The notes below the pieces were generated by a model. The model saw only the letters and a list, made by a program, of their open reading frames with translations, was not told the origin of the DNA and made no database searches. Of a DNA stretch of 64,000 nt, positions 1 through 8,571 are shown in pieces. Both the position numbers and the translations under genes were made by a program. The stretch comes from DASYTH01 sp035762905 (GTDB lineage: Bacteria; Actinomycetota; Actinomycetes; Mycobacteriales; Pseudonocardiaceae), in assembly GCF_035762905.1 (NCBI RefSeq), contig NZ_DASUCC010000097.1:1-64000 (forward strand), given 5' to 3'. Each line of letters opens with the position of its first letter. Positions within the stretch are counted from its first letter, which is position 1.

Positions 1-143
1 GCCTGGGTCTTGATGATCTTGGCGGCGGCGAGGACGTTGTCTTTGGTGACGGTGAAGGTGCCGGAGGTGAGGGCGCTGTTGTAGGTGTCGAGGTCGGCGA
101 AGGCCTGGGTGAGGCCGCGGCCGATTGGTCCGAGAAGGTCCAT
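1..143 (-). CDS. Partial hypothetical protein (N-terminal 47 residues)
   Basis: An open frame starts at an ATG at 143 and runs off the left edge. It begins MDLLGPIGRGLTQAFADLD, and an AGGGG-containing stretch lies just upstream of the ATG. The visible part looks soluble and helical, with no signal peptide. I do not recognise the family. It is on the same strand as purD, 42 bases downstream of the purD stop, and may end that transcript. Codon use fits the high-GC background, so it is probably real. Confidence 0.55.
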   Translation of the reverse strand, partial: MDLLGPIGRGLTQAFADLDTYNSALTSGTFTVTKDNVLAAAKIIKTQ

Positions 144-185
144 CCCCTGCACGCTCCCTGTGACCGTACGCTCTCGCTTCGCAGG

Positions 186-1460
186 CTACCCCACTTGGAC
201 GGGGGATCTGGGGGGTTCGGTTCCCCGGGCGGCGTGCAGGGCGATGTCGGTGCGGTGGTGGGAACCGGGCAGGTGCACGGCGGCCACCTTGTCGTAGGCG
301 GCGGTGCGGGCCGCATCGAGGGTGGCGGCGGTGCCGACGGCGCAGAGCACCCGGCCGCCGGAGGAGACGATGGCGCCGTCTTCGCGGCGGCGGGTGCCGG
401 CGTGCAGGATGCCGTCCAGCTCGGCGCCGGTGATCACGTCGCCGGAGCGCGGGCGGCCGGGATAGCCGTCGGCGGCGATCACGACGGTGACCGCGTAGCC
501 GTCGGACCAGTCCAGCGGCGGTTGGGCGGCAAGGGTGCCGGTGGCGGTGGCGTGCAGCAGGCGGGCAAGGGGGGTGCGGAGCAGGGGGAGCACGACCTGG
601 GTTTCCGGGTCGCCGAACCGGCAGTTGAACTCGATGACCTGGGGGCCGCTGGAGGTGAGCGCGAGGCCGGCGTAGAGCAGGCCGGAGTAGGGCGTGCCGC
701 GGGCGGCGAGTTCGGCCACCACCGGACCGACGATCCGGTCGACCACGTCCGCGACCAGGTCGGGGGCGGCCCACGGCAGCGGGGCGTACGCGCCCATGCC
801 GCCGGTGTTCGGACCGGTGTCGTCGTCGCCGACCCGCTTGAAGTCCTGGGCCGGCAGCAGCGGCACCACGGTGGTGCCGTCCACCAGACAGAACAGCGAC
901 GCCTCCGGACCGTCCAGAAAGGACTCGAGCAGGACCGGGTGGCCGGCGTCGAGCAGGGTCATGGCGTGCGCCCGGGCGGCGGCCGGGTCGGCGGTGACCA
1001 CGACGCCCTTGCCGGCGGCCAGACCGTCGTCCTTGACCACCCAGGTCGGGCCGTACCGGGCGAGCGCGGCGTCCAGCCGGGCCGGGTTGTCCACCACCTC
1101 GGCCTTCGCGGTGGGCACCCCGGCCGCGGCCATGACGTCCTTGGCGAACGCCTTGGAGCCCTCGATCCGGGCCGCCTCGACCGACGGCCCGAAGCAGGCG
1201 ATTCCGCGCGCCCGCACGGCATCGGCGGCACCGGCGACCAGCGGCACCTCGGGCCCGATCACCACAAGCTCTGCCCGCCACTGCACGGCCAGGTCCGCCA
1301 CCGACGGCGGCGCCGTCACGTCGACGCCGTAGGACTCCGCCAGCGCGGCGGTGCCGGCGTTACCCGGCGCGCACGCCAGCGCGGTCACCTCTGGGTCGTG
1401 CGCCAGTGCGAGCAGCAACGCATGCTCGCGGGCGCCGGACCCGATCACGAGGACACGCAC
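186..1460 (-). CDS. purD: Phosphoribosylamine--glycine ligase (GAR synthetase)
   Basis: This cytosolic ATP-grasp enzyme joins glycine to phosphoribosylamine in the second step of de novo purine synthesis. The 424-residue length is normal for the family. The N-terminus has the GSGAREHAL signature at residues 7-15. An ATP-grasp core follows from about residue 100 to 290, and a FGDPETQ metal/phosphate motif lies near residue 282. It starts 28 bases after the stop of the TAXI receptor gene on the same strand, so it may be read through from the transporter operon. Confidence 0.97.
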   Translation of the reverse strand: MRVLVIGSGAREHALLLALAHDPEVTALACAPGNAGTAALAESYGVDVTAPPSVADLAVQWRAELVVIGPEVPLVAGAADAVRARGIACFGPSVEAARIEGSKAFAKDVMAAAGVPTAKAEVVDNPARLDAALARYGPTWVVKDDGLAAGKGVVVTADPAAARAHAMTLLDAGHPVLLESFLDGPEASLFCLVDGTTVVPLLPAQDFKRVGDDDTGPNTGGMGAYAPLPWAAPDLVADVVDRIVGPVVAELAARGTPYSGLLYAGLALTSSGPQVIEFNCRFGDPETQVVLPLLRTPLARLLHATATGTLAAQPPLDWSDGYAVTVVIAADGYPGRPRSGDVITGAELDGILHAGTRRREDGAIVSSGGRVLCAVGTAATLDAARTAAYDKVAAVHLPGSHHRTDIALHAARGTEPPRSPVQVG

Positions 1461-1488
1461 GGTGACGAGCCTAGATGTTCGCCCCTGG

Positions 1489-2484
1489 TCAGCCGCCGAG
1501 GGCCTGCCGCGCGCCGGGGTGCAGTGGCACCGGGTCGGTCTTCGGCGCGGTGTCGCGCGAGAGTTCCTTGGCCGACGGGTGCACCTTCTCCAGGTCGGCC
1601 TGCTTGTCGAAGATCAGCTTGGTGATCGCGCACGCGTTGCCGGCGGTGAAGTCCTCGCGCACCAGCAGCATGTTGGGCACCACGATGGTGGGCGCGTCGC
1701 CGGGCAGCTGGTAGGTGGCGGCCGGGATGCCGCCCCGGTCGTACACCGGGTTGATCTTCTTCAGCGCGTCCAACTGGCCGGTGATGTCGATGAACTTCAC
1801 CTGGTCCCGCAGGGACGTGGTGAGGTCGGTGATCTCCGGGGTGGGCAGGCCGCCGGACCAGACCAGCCCGTCGAGCTGACCGGACTTCATGCCGTCCACG
1901 GTGGGCCGCAGCGCCAGCCGCTGCGCCTGCACGTCCTTGGCCGGGTCGAGGCCGGCGGACTGGAGCAGCCGGTTGGCGATCACCTCGGTGCCCGAGTTGG
2001 CCGAGCCGGTGGAGATCTTCTTGCCGCGCAGGTCGGCGAGGCTGTTGATCCCGCTGCTCGTCCGCACCACCACGTGCGTGTAGTTGGAGTAGATCCGGGC
2101 CAGCGCCGCGACCTTCTGCTTGCCCTCGAAGCTGCCGGTGCCGTTCACCGCGTCGGCCGCGGTGTCGGCGAGCGCGAAGGCCACGTCGTAGTCGCCGGCC
2201 ACCAACTGCTTGATGTTCTGCACCGAAGCGCCGGTTTCCGCCGCGGTGGCGCGCAGCTTGGTGTTGGCGCTGATCAGCTGCGCCAGCCCGCCGCCGAGGG
2301 TGTAGTAGACGCCGCCGGTGTTGCCGGTGGCGATGGTGATCCGGCCGTCCGCGGCCTCGCAGGCGACCTGCTCGCCGGACCCGGCGGCGTCGGACGGCGC
2401 GTCGGTGCGCTTCCCACCACATCCGGTGCCGATCAGGCCGATCGCCAACAACCCGGCCAGGACTGACAACTTACGCGTTCGCAC
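1489..2484 (-). CDS. TAXI-family TRAP transporter solute receptor (lipoprotein)
   Basis: This is an extracytoplasmic receptor that delivers a solute, possibly a dicarboxylate or amino acid, to a TRAP permease. A GTG start at 2484 is chosen because an AAGGAGG ribosome site lies 6 bases upstream at 2491-2497; the ATG at 2505 would leave no such site. The 331-residue product has a short basic N-terminus, a hydrophobic segment and a candidate lipobox Cys at about residue 22. The GNTGGVYYTLGG motif is typical of TAXI (TRAP-associated extracytoplasmic immunogenic) proteins. The start overlaps the permease stop by 14 bases, which suggests translational coupling. The substrate cannot be read from sequence. 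Confidence 0.9.
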   Translation of the reverse strand: MRTRKLSVLAGLLAIGLIGTGCGGKRTDAPSDAAGSGEQVACEAADGRITIATGNTGGVYYTLGGGLAQLISANTKLRATAAETGASVQNIKQLVAGDYDVAFALADTAADAVNGTGSFEGKQKVAALARIYSNYTHVVVRTSSGINSLADLRGKKISTGSANSGTEVIANRLLQSAGLDPAKDVQAQRLALRPTVDGMKSGQLDGLVWSGGLPTPEITDLTTSLRDQVKFIDITGQLDALKKINPVYDRGGIPAATYQLPGDAPTIVVPNMLLVREDFTAGNACAITKLIFDKQADLEKVHPSAKELSRDTAPKTDPVPLHPGARQALGG

Positions 2485-4582
2485 GGTCGGCCTCCTTGCC
2501 CTCATCCGCTTCCTCGGCTTCTACCGGGTTCCTTCGGCCGAGCACGTGCACGACGACGGCGGCGGCCAGGCACGCCACGCCGATGCCGACGGACACCGGT
2601 TGCAGGTACAGCAACAGCGCCGCGGCCGGCAGGCAGAGCAGCCGCTCGGGCAGCCGCGCCGGGCCGAGCAGCCAGCCGCCGGTCAGCCCGGCAAGCGCCG
2701 CAACGCCCAGCGCCGAGGCCGCGGTCACCCACAGCACCTGGAGCGCGGTGCCGTTCAGCAGCAGGGCCGCGCCGTTGTCGGTGAGCACGAACGCGATCGG
2801 CACCAGGAACGCCGGCAGCGTGTACTTCCAGGTCTGCCACATGGTCGCGGTGACCGAGCCACCGGTGATCGCGGCCGCGGCCACGGCGGCCAGCGCGGTC
2901 GGCGGGGTCACCTCGGAGAGCACCGCGTAGTAGAAGATGAACATCGCGGCTTCCGGCCGGTCCACGCCGAGGTCGATCAGCGCCGGTCCGATCACCACCC
3001 AGGCGATGATGAACGACGCGGTCACCGGGACGGCGAGGCCGAGCACGCTCACCGCGACCGCGGCGAACAGCACGGTCAGGATCAGCACCACGGTGGCGTT
3101 CGGCGACAGCAGCCGGGCGAACTCGACCAGCGCCTCGGCCAGCACCTGGCCGAGCCCGGTCTTGGTGATCACCGACGTGATCACCCCGGCGGCCGCGCAC
3201 ACGGCGACGACCGGCAGCGCCCCGCGGATGCCCTCGGCCAGCGCGCCGGCGAGCGCCGCCAGCCAGCGCCGCAGGACCCGGACCCACAGCGGCCGGCCGT
3301 CCGGATCCTCGGCCCGGACCGCGAACACCGTCGCGCCGAGCGCGAACAGCGCGGCCACCCCGGTGGCGTAGACCACGGCGGTGAACGGCGGGATGTCCAG
3401 CGCCAGGAACACCACGATGACGGCCAGCGAGGCGAAGTGGTGCACGCCGCGGCGCAGCACCCGCCACACCCCGGGCACGTCCACGGCCACCTCGCGGGCG
3501 CCGAACCGGCGCGCGTCGATCTCCACCGCCAGCACGATGCCCAGGTAGTACAGGACGGTCGGGATGATCGCCCAGACCATCACGGTCAGGTACGAGGTCT
3601 CCAGGTACTCGGCGATGATGAACGCCGCGGCACCGAGCGTCGGCGGCGAGAGGATGGCGCCGATGCCGGACGCGGCGAGCAACCCGCCGGCATTCTCCTT
3701 GGGGTAGCCGGCTCTGCGCAGCACCGGCCAGGTCACCGCGCCGAGCGTGACGGTGGTCGCGGTGCCGGAGCCGGACACGGTGCCGAGCAGGAACCCGGAC
3801 GTGGCCGCGGTCCGGCCGGGCGCGGTGCGGGAGCCGCGGAACAGCGCGAAGCTGAAGTCCACGAAGAACTTCCCGGCGCCGGAGGAGTTGAGCACCGCGC
3901 CGTAGATGGTGAACAGCACGATGTAGCTGGCCGCCACCCCGGTCGGGATGCCGTAGAAACCGCTCTGGTCGTTGAACAGTCCGTTCACGATCTGGCTGAA
4001 GTCCACGCCGGCGTGCGCGACGCCCCAGTTCTGCGGCAGGTAGCCGCCGTAGTAGGCGTAGCCGAGGAACAGCAGGCAGACGATCGGCAGCACCAGCCCG
4101 GTGGTGCGCCTGGTCGCCTCCAGGATCAGCAGGAGCAGCACGGTTCCGGCCAGAATGTCCCATGTGGACAGTTGGCCGCCACGGTCGAGGAACGCGTCGT
4201 AGCCGCCCGCGAAACCGCCGGACCCGAACGGCAGCACCGGATACAGGCCGGTCAGCAGGGACAGCGCGGCCAGCGTGAGGTCCAGCGCGCCGGGATCGTC
4301 GGCGGCGTCCGGGTCACGGCGGCGCGCGGTCCGCCGGTAGCTCAGGAACACCAGCGGCAGGGTGAGCGCGACGAAGATCATCAACCAGAACTGCACGCCC
4401 TGGGCGAACGGGAAGAACACCTGCCAGAGCACCAGCAGCGCGATGCCGATCGCGCAGACCTGGACGAACCGGTCCCACCAGGGGCCCAGCCGGCGGGCCG
4501 GACGCTCCTCGTCGTGCGCGCCGACGGTCTCGACCGGCGCCGGGCGCTTGTCGAGTTCGCCGGTCGGTGGTTCCTGGATCAT
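2471..4582 (-). CDS. TRAP transporter fused permease (DctQM-type, TAXI system)
   Basis: This integral membrane subunit uses an ion gradient to import the solute bound by the neighbouring TAXI receptor. The product of about 703 residues has many hydrophobic helices. The small (4TM) and large (12TM) subunits are fused, as is usual for TAXI systems. A soluble stretch of about 35 residues precedes the first helix. The ATG at 4582 is chosen because upstream codons are Arg/Pro/Ser-rich and lack family character. The stop overlaps the receptor gene. The gene is divergent from the glycerophosphodiesterase across 95 bases. Confidence 0.92.
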   Translation of the reverse strand: MIQEPPTGELDKRPAPVETVGAHDEERPARRLGPWWDRFVQVCAIGIALLVLWQVFFPFAQGVQFWLMIFVALTLPLVFLSYRRTARRRDPDAADDPGALDLTLAALSLLTGLYPVLPFGSGGFAGGYDAFLDRGGQLSTWDILAGTVLLLLILEATRRTTGLVLPIVCLLFLGYAYYGGYLPQNWGVAHAGVDFSQIVNGLFNDQSGFYGIPTGVAASYIVLFTIYGAVLNSSGAGKFFVDFSFALFRGSRTAPGRTAATSGFLLGTVSGSGTATTVTLGAVTWPVLRRAGYPKENAGGLLAASGIGAILSPPTLGAAAFIIAEYLETSYLTVMVWAIIPTVLYYLGIVLAVEIDARRFGAREVAVDVPGVWRVLRRGVHHFASLAVIVVFLALDIPPFTAVVYATGVAALFALGATVFAVRAEDPDGRPLWVRVLRRWLAALAGALAEGIRGALPVVAVCAAAGVITSVITKTGLGQVLAEALVEFARLLSPNATVVLILTVLFAAVAVSVLGLAVPVTASFIIAWVVIGPALIDLGVDRPEAAMFIFYYAVLSEVTPPTALAAVAAAAITGGSVTATMWQTWKYTLPAFLVPIAFVLTDNGAALLLNGTALQVLWVTAASALGVAALAGLTGGWLLGPARLPERLLCLPAAALLLYLQPVSVGIGVACLAAAVVVHVLGRRNPVEAEEADEGKEADRANA

Positions 4583-4677
4583 CAACTGGCAACCTACCCG
4601 TGGTGGGTGTTCGAAAGAATTTTTCCGCCGTACCGTCAATCGGCGTTTATCGCACCGTGACCTCTTGGGAGACGACC

Positions 4678-5787
4678 ATGCGCACGAAGATCCCGCGGCT
4701 GGCTGTGATCTCGACCCTGACCCTGGCGCTGGCCGGCGGCGCGTCGGCGGTGGTCGCCGAGCCCGCCGCACCGGCCGGCGGGGACGGCCGCAACGAGGCG
4801 CGGCCGCTGGTCCTCGGCCACCGCGGGGCTTCGGGCTACCGGCCGGAGCACACCCTGGCCGCCTACGAACTCGCGGCGCGGATGGGCGCCGACTACATCG
4901 AGCCGGACCTGGTGATCACGAAGGACGGCGTGCTGGTCGCCCGGCACGAGCCGGAGATCGGCGGCACCACCGACGTGGCCGACCGCCCGGAGTTCGCCGC
5001 CCGGCGCAGCACCAAGTCGCTCGACGGCGTGCCCACCACCGGCTGGTTCACCGAGGACTTCACGCTGGCCGAGCTGAAGACGTTACGGGCAAAGGAACGC
5101 ATCCCGCAGTTGCGCCAGGAGAACACCATCTGGGACGGCCGGGAGCGGGTGCCCACCCTGCAGGAGGTGATCGACCTGTCCCGGCGCATGTCCCGCGAGT
5201 TGGGCCGGGAGATCGGCATCTACCCGGAGACCAAGCACCCCACCTACTTCCGCAAGCAGGGTCTCGCGCTGGAGCCGCGGCTGGTGGCCACGCTCAACCG
5301 CAACGGGCTGAACCGGGGCAATGCCAAGGTGTTCGTGCAGTCCTTCGAGGTGTCCAACCTCAGGGCGCTGGACCGGGAGCTGCGGGTGCCGCTGATCCAG
5401 CTCACCTCATCGGTCGGCGCCCCGTTCGACTTCGTCGACACCGGCGACCCGCGCACCTACGCCGACCTGGTCACCCCGGCCGGGTTGCGGGAGATCGCCC
5501 GCTACGCCGACGGCGTCGGTCCGGAGAAGGTCCAGGTGATCCCCCGGGACGCGGCCGGAAACCTGACCACGCCGACTCCGCTGGTGCGCGACGCGCACGC
5601 GGCGGGACTCGAGGTGCACCCGTACACGTTCCGCGCGGAGAACAACTTCCTGCCCACCAACCTGCGCAGCTCGGCCGACCCGACCGCGTACGGCAACCTG
5701 TTCGCCGAACTGGACGCGCACTTCGCCGCCGGCATCGACGGGTTCTTCACCGACAACACCGACATCGGAGTAGCCGCCCGCAGCTAG
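4678..5787 (+). CDS. Secreted glycerophosphodiester phosphodiesterase
   Basis: The protein hydrolyses glycerophosphodiesters to glycerol-3-phosphate and an alcohol, for phosphate and glycerol scavenging outside the cell. The 369-residue product has a Sec signal peptide of about 28 residues. The GDPD core shows HRGA at 48-51, PEHT at 56-59, acidic metal ligands near Glu75 and Asp77, and His90. The start is ATG 4678, preceded by GGGAG; upstream in-frame codons are not family-like. It is GlpQ-like in length. Its 3' flank contains a dispersed repeat shared with two other sites in the window. Confidence 0.93.
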   Translation: MRTKIPRLAVISTLTLALAGGASAVVAEPAAPAGGDGRNEARPLVLGHRGASGYRPEHTLAAYELAARMGADYIEPDLVITKDGVLVARHEPEIGGTTDVADRPEFAARRSTKSLDGVPTTGWFTEDFTLAELKTLRAKERIPQLRQENTIWDGRERVPTLQEVIDLSRRMSRELGREIGIYPETKHPTYFRKQGLALEPRLVATLNRNGLNRGNAKVFVQSFEVSNLRALDRELRVPLIQLTSSVGAPFDFVDTGDPRTYADLVTPAGLREIARYADGVGPEKVQVIPRDAAGNLTTPTPLVRDAHAAGLEVHPYTFRAENNFLPTNLRSSADPTAYGNLFAELDAHFAAGIDGFFTDNTDIGVAARS

Positions 5788-5835
5788 GGCCTGTCCCTTG
5801 GATCTTGTGTGAAAGTCCGCACCCGGCCAACAGTT

Positions 5836-5940
5836 ACCTCAGGGGCACCGTGACGGCACCCAGCCACAATCAATCCGCCAACCGCACCACCGGCTGGAAC
5901 GCATCAACAGCAGTTGATCCCCGGAGAGGCGGAACAGTAG
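5836..5940 (-). repeat. Dispersed structured repeat, copy A
   Basis: Read on the minus strand, this stretch matches the plus strand at 29109-29210. The inner 62 bases (5836-5897 against 29149-29210) agree at 59 positions. The strand read here can form two hairpins, CAGCCG/CGGTTG with a GTGGTG loop and GGGTGCC/GGTGCCC with a GTCAC loop. The element starts inside the last codons of the methyltransferase and runs past its stop. A weaker copy lies at 21151-21219. No transposase is present; a small non-autonomous element or a duplicated 3'-UTR cassette would fit. Confidence 0.75.
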
Positions 5941-6548
5941 AGCCGTGGGGTGGGGAACTCCTCTGGGTTGGGGTCGCGGCGGTGCTGCTCGAGGACCGCG
6001 AAGCCGGCGGCCTCGAGCAGCCCGGCCAGCTCCGGCAACTCCACCAGGGTGGCTCGGGTGGACACCGCGCGGCCGAACCAGTCGTCCACGCCGACCTCGC
6101 CGGTGCCGCCGTGCATGGCGATCAGCAGCTCGCCGCCGGGTGCCAGCACCCGGTGGAACTCGGCGAACACGGCCGGCAGCTCCGGCCGGCGAATGTGGAT
6201 CACCGAGTAGAACGCGACCAACCCGGCCTGGCTGGCATCCGCGACCGGCAGCGCCCGCAGGTCGGCGACCGCGAAGCCGATGTCGGGATGGCTGGCCGCG
6301 GCCAGCGCGACGCCCTTCGGGGAGAGGTCCACGCCGTGGATCGCGACGCCGCGGTCGGCCAGGTAGCGGGCGATGTGCCCGGCCGGCCCGCAGCCGACGT
6401 CGAGCACCGGGCCGCGGACCCGCTCCGCGAAGGCGTCCAGCAGGCCCCGGTCGAACGGCTTGCCGGCCAGCTCGCCGGCGAACCGCTCGGCGTAGTCGGC
6501 GGCCACCGCGTCGTAGGTGCGCGCGAGGTCCGGCCAGGCTTCCGTCAC
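5904..6548 (-). CDS. Class I SAM-dependent methyltransferase with a repeat-derived C-terminus
   Basis: The 214-residue protein has a SAM-binding motif I (VLDVGCGPAG) at about residues 48-57 and later motifs ending in a VLAPGGELLIAMHG segment, as in small-molecule methyltransferases. The substrate is unknown. The GTG start at 6548 overlaps the purA stop as GTGA, so the two are translationally coupled. The last ten residues, CSASPGINCC, are encoded by the dispersed repeat. Relatives usually end shortly after an RLYLLAR-like stretch, so the native end was probably replaced. Whether this affects activity is unknown. Confidence 0.85.
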   Translation of the reverse strand: MTEAWPDLARTYDAVAADYAERFAGELAGKPFDRGLLDAFAERVRGPVLDVGCGPAGHIARYLADRGVAIHGVDLSPKGVALAAASHPDIGFAVADLRALPVADASQAGLVAFYSVIHIRRPELPAVFAEFHRVLAPGGELLIAMHGGTGEVGVDDWFGRAVSTRATLVELPELAGLLEAAGFAVLEQHRRDPNPEEFPTPRLYCSASPGINCC

Positions 6549-7834
6549 GGCGTGAGGTCGTGCCGGACGATCGTCTGGTCGCGGCGCGGGCCGACGCCGA
6601 TCGCGGAGATCCGGCAGCCGGCCAGCTCCTCGAGACGCTCCACGTAGGCGCGCGCGTTGGCCGGGAGGTCGTCGAACGTGCGGCACTCGGAGAGGTCCTC
6701 CCACCAGCCGGGCAGCTCCTCGTAGACCGGGTGGGCGTGGTGCACGTCGGTCTGGGTCATCGGCATGTCGTCCACCCGCCGGCCGTCGATCTCGTAGGCC
6801 ACGCAGACCGGAACCCGGTCCAGTCCGGACAGCACGTCGAGCTTGGTCAGGAAGTAGTCGGTGATGCCGTTGACCCGGGCGGCGTACCGGGCGATCACCG
6901 CGTCGAACCAGCCGGTGCGCCGGGCCCGGCCGGTGGTCACGCCGACCTCGCCGCCGGTCTTGCGCAGCCGCTCGCCCATCTCGTCGTGCAGCTCGGTCGG
7001 GAACGGGCCGGAGCCGACCCGGGTGGTGTACGCCTTGAGGATGCCGATCACCGTGTCGATCCGGGTCGGCCCGATGCCCGAGCCGGCCGACGCGCCGCCC
7101 GCGGTCGGGTTGGACGAGGTGACGAACGGGTAGGTGCCGTGATCGACGTCCAGCAGGGTGCCCTGCGACCCCTCGAGCAGCACCACCTCGCCGCGCTCGA
7201 GCGCCTGGTTGAGCAGCAGCCGGGTGTCGGCGATGCGGTGCGCGAACTTCTCGCCGTGGGCCAGCACCGAGTCGGCCACCTGCACCGGGTCCAGAGCCTT
7301 GCGGTTGTACACCTTGACCAGGATCTGGTTCTTGAAGTCCAGCGCGGCCTCGACCTTCTGCCGCAGGATCTTCTCGTCCAGCAGGTCCTGCACCCGGACC
7401 CCGACCCTGGCCACCTTGTCCTGGTACGCCGGCCCGATGCCCCGGCCGGTGGTGCCGATCTTGGACTTGCCCAGGTAGCGCTCGGTGACCTTATCGATGG
7501 CCACGTGGTAGGGCATGATCAGGTGCGCGTCGGCGGAGATCAGCAGCCGGCCGGTGTCCACGCCGCGCCCCTCCAGCCCGGTCAGCTCGGCGAGCAGCAC
7601 ACCCGGGTCGACCACCACGCCGTTGCCGATCACGTTGGTGACGTTCGGGGTGATGATCCCGGACGGGATGAGGTGCAGGGCGAAGTCCTGGCCGTTGGGG
7701 AGCACCACCGTGTGCCCGGCGTTGTTGCCGCCCTGGTACCGCACGACCCACTGGACCCGCTCCCCGAGCAGATCGGTCGCCTTGCCCTTCCCCTCGTCGC
7801 CCCACTGGGCTCCGATGAGCACGATTGCCGGCAT
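6545..7834 (-). CDS. purA: Adenylosuccinate synthetase
   Basis: This enzyme makes adenylosuccinate from IMP, aspartate and GTP, the first committed step to AMP. The 429-residue length is standard. The P-loop-like signature GAQWGDEGKGKATD starts at about residue 8, the catalytic His region NNAGHTVV is near residue 38, and GTTGRGIGPAY is at about residue 127. A GGGAG ribosome site precedes the ATG. It is divergent from a kinase-like gene, and its stop overlaps the downstream methyltransferase start. Confidence 0.98.
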   Translation of the reverse strand: MPAIVLIGAQWGDEGKGKATDLLGERVQWVVRYQGGNNAGHTVVLPNGQDFALHLIPSGIITPNVTNVIGNGVVVDPGVLLAELTGLEGRGVDTGRLLISADAHLIMPYHVAIDKVTERYLGKSKIGTTGRGIGPAYQDKVARVGVRVQDLLDEKILRQKVEAALDFKNQILVKVYNRKALDPVQVADSVLAHGEKFAHRIADTRLLLNQALERGEVVLLEGSQGTLLDVDHGTYPFVTSSNPTAGGASAGSGIGPTRIDTVIGILKAYTTRVGSGPFPTELHDEMGERLRKTGGEVGVTTGRARRTGWFDAVIARYAARVNGITDYFLTKLDVLSGLDRVPVCVAYEIDGRRVDDMPMTQTDVHHAHPVYEELPGWWEDLSECRTFDDLPANARAYVERLEELAGCRISAIGVGPRRDQTIVRHDLTP

Positions 7835-7905
7835 GTGAGACTCCCAGGGTGGCTCAGCCGTTCAGGTGAAAACGCCGGTAATCGAGCGTAGTGCAGGAGG
7901 TGGCG

Positions 7906-8526
7906 GTGGACGCACTGGTGTTGGCCTGCGGCCCGGTGCCGAGCCGGCCGGGGTGGGTCGCCGTCCCGGAGCGGCCCGGCCGGGCCGACCTCGACCCGCT
8001 GCTGGCCGCCGGGCCAGACCGGGTCGTGGTGGCCGGCACGGACGCCGACCTGGCCGCCGTGGTGCTCCGGCTGCTCCGGGCCGAGCGGCTCGACCTGCCG
8101 GTCGGCTACGTTCCGGCGGTCCGCTCGGTGGCGGCGTCGGTGTGGCGGCTGCCGGCCGACGCCCTCGGCTTCGCCCTTGCCGGCCCGCCGGCGCGGCTGC
8201 CGCTCATCCGGGACGACTCCGGCGGCGTGCTGGTCGGCCTCGGCCGGATCGGGCCGGTGGACGGCGAGGCCTACTGCGACGACCAACTGGCGCTGCGCGG
8301 CCGGGCGGCCCGGATCGAGGCGCGGCCGGACCCGGCCGGCGGGGTGTGCGGCCGGGTGGTGCCCGGCGGGCTGCGCCGGGCCCGGGAGTTCCGGGGTCGG
8401 GCACTGCAGGTCGGCTGCCATCCGGCCGCCGTGGTGTCCGACGGCGTGCCGCACGACCGGCCGGTGCGCCGGTTCACCTGGTACCGGCACACCGAGGACC
8501 TGCGCGCAATCGCGTTGCCGGGCTGA
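7906..8526 (+). CDS. Protein resembling a degenerate diacylglycerol-kinase catalytic domain
   Basis: The GTG at 7906 is preferred because AGGAGG lies 5 bases upstream at 7895-7900; this gives about 206 residues. The order of strands and helices (VVVAGTDADLAAVV, then VGYVP, then a LGFAL region and VLVGLGRIG) resembles the NAD/DAG-kinase catalytic fold. The GGDGT nucleotide motif is replaced by AGTDAD, so kinase activity is doubtful. It sits divergently beside purA, as a conserved unknown gene does in mycobacteria. The fold assignment is inference from pattern, not from a profile match. Confidence 0.55.
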   Translation: MDALVLACGPVPSRPGWVAVPERPGRADLDPLLAAGPDRVVVAGTDADLAAVVLRLLRAERLDLPVGYVPAVRSVAASVWRLPADALGFALAGPPARLPLIRDDSGGVLVGLGRIGPVDGEAYCDDQLALRGRAARIEARPDPAGGVCGRVVPGGLRRAREFRGRALQVGCHPAAVVSDGVPHDRPVRRFTWYRHTEDLRAIALPG

Positions 8527-8571
8527 GCAACCGGGCGTGACGCGGCCGCCCGGCTCGGCCGTACTAGGCAC

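Noticed and set aside
195..1625. Long plus-strand open frame over purD
   Set aside because: It is antisense to purD, rich in Gly/His/Arg, and typical of spurious frames in very high-GC DNA; no family pattern is visible.
2318..4660. 780-codon plus-strand frame opposite the TRAP permease
   Set aside because: It mirrors the permease gene and has a Gln/Arg/His-rich composition with no domains; a shadow frame.
5788..5945. Insertion sequence at the repeat copy A
   Set aside because: No transposase, no clear terminal inverted repeats or target duplication can be seen within the window; kept only as a dispersed repeat.
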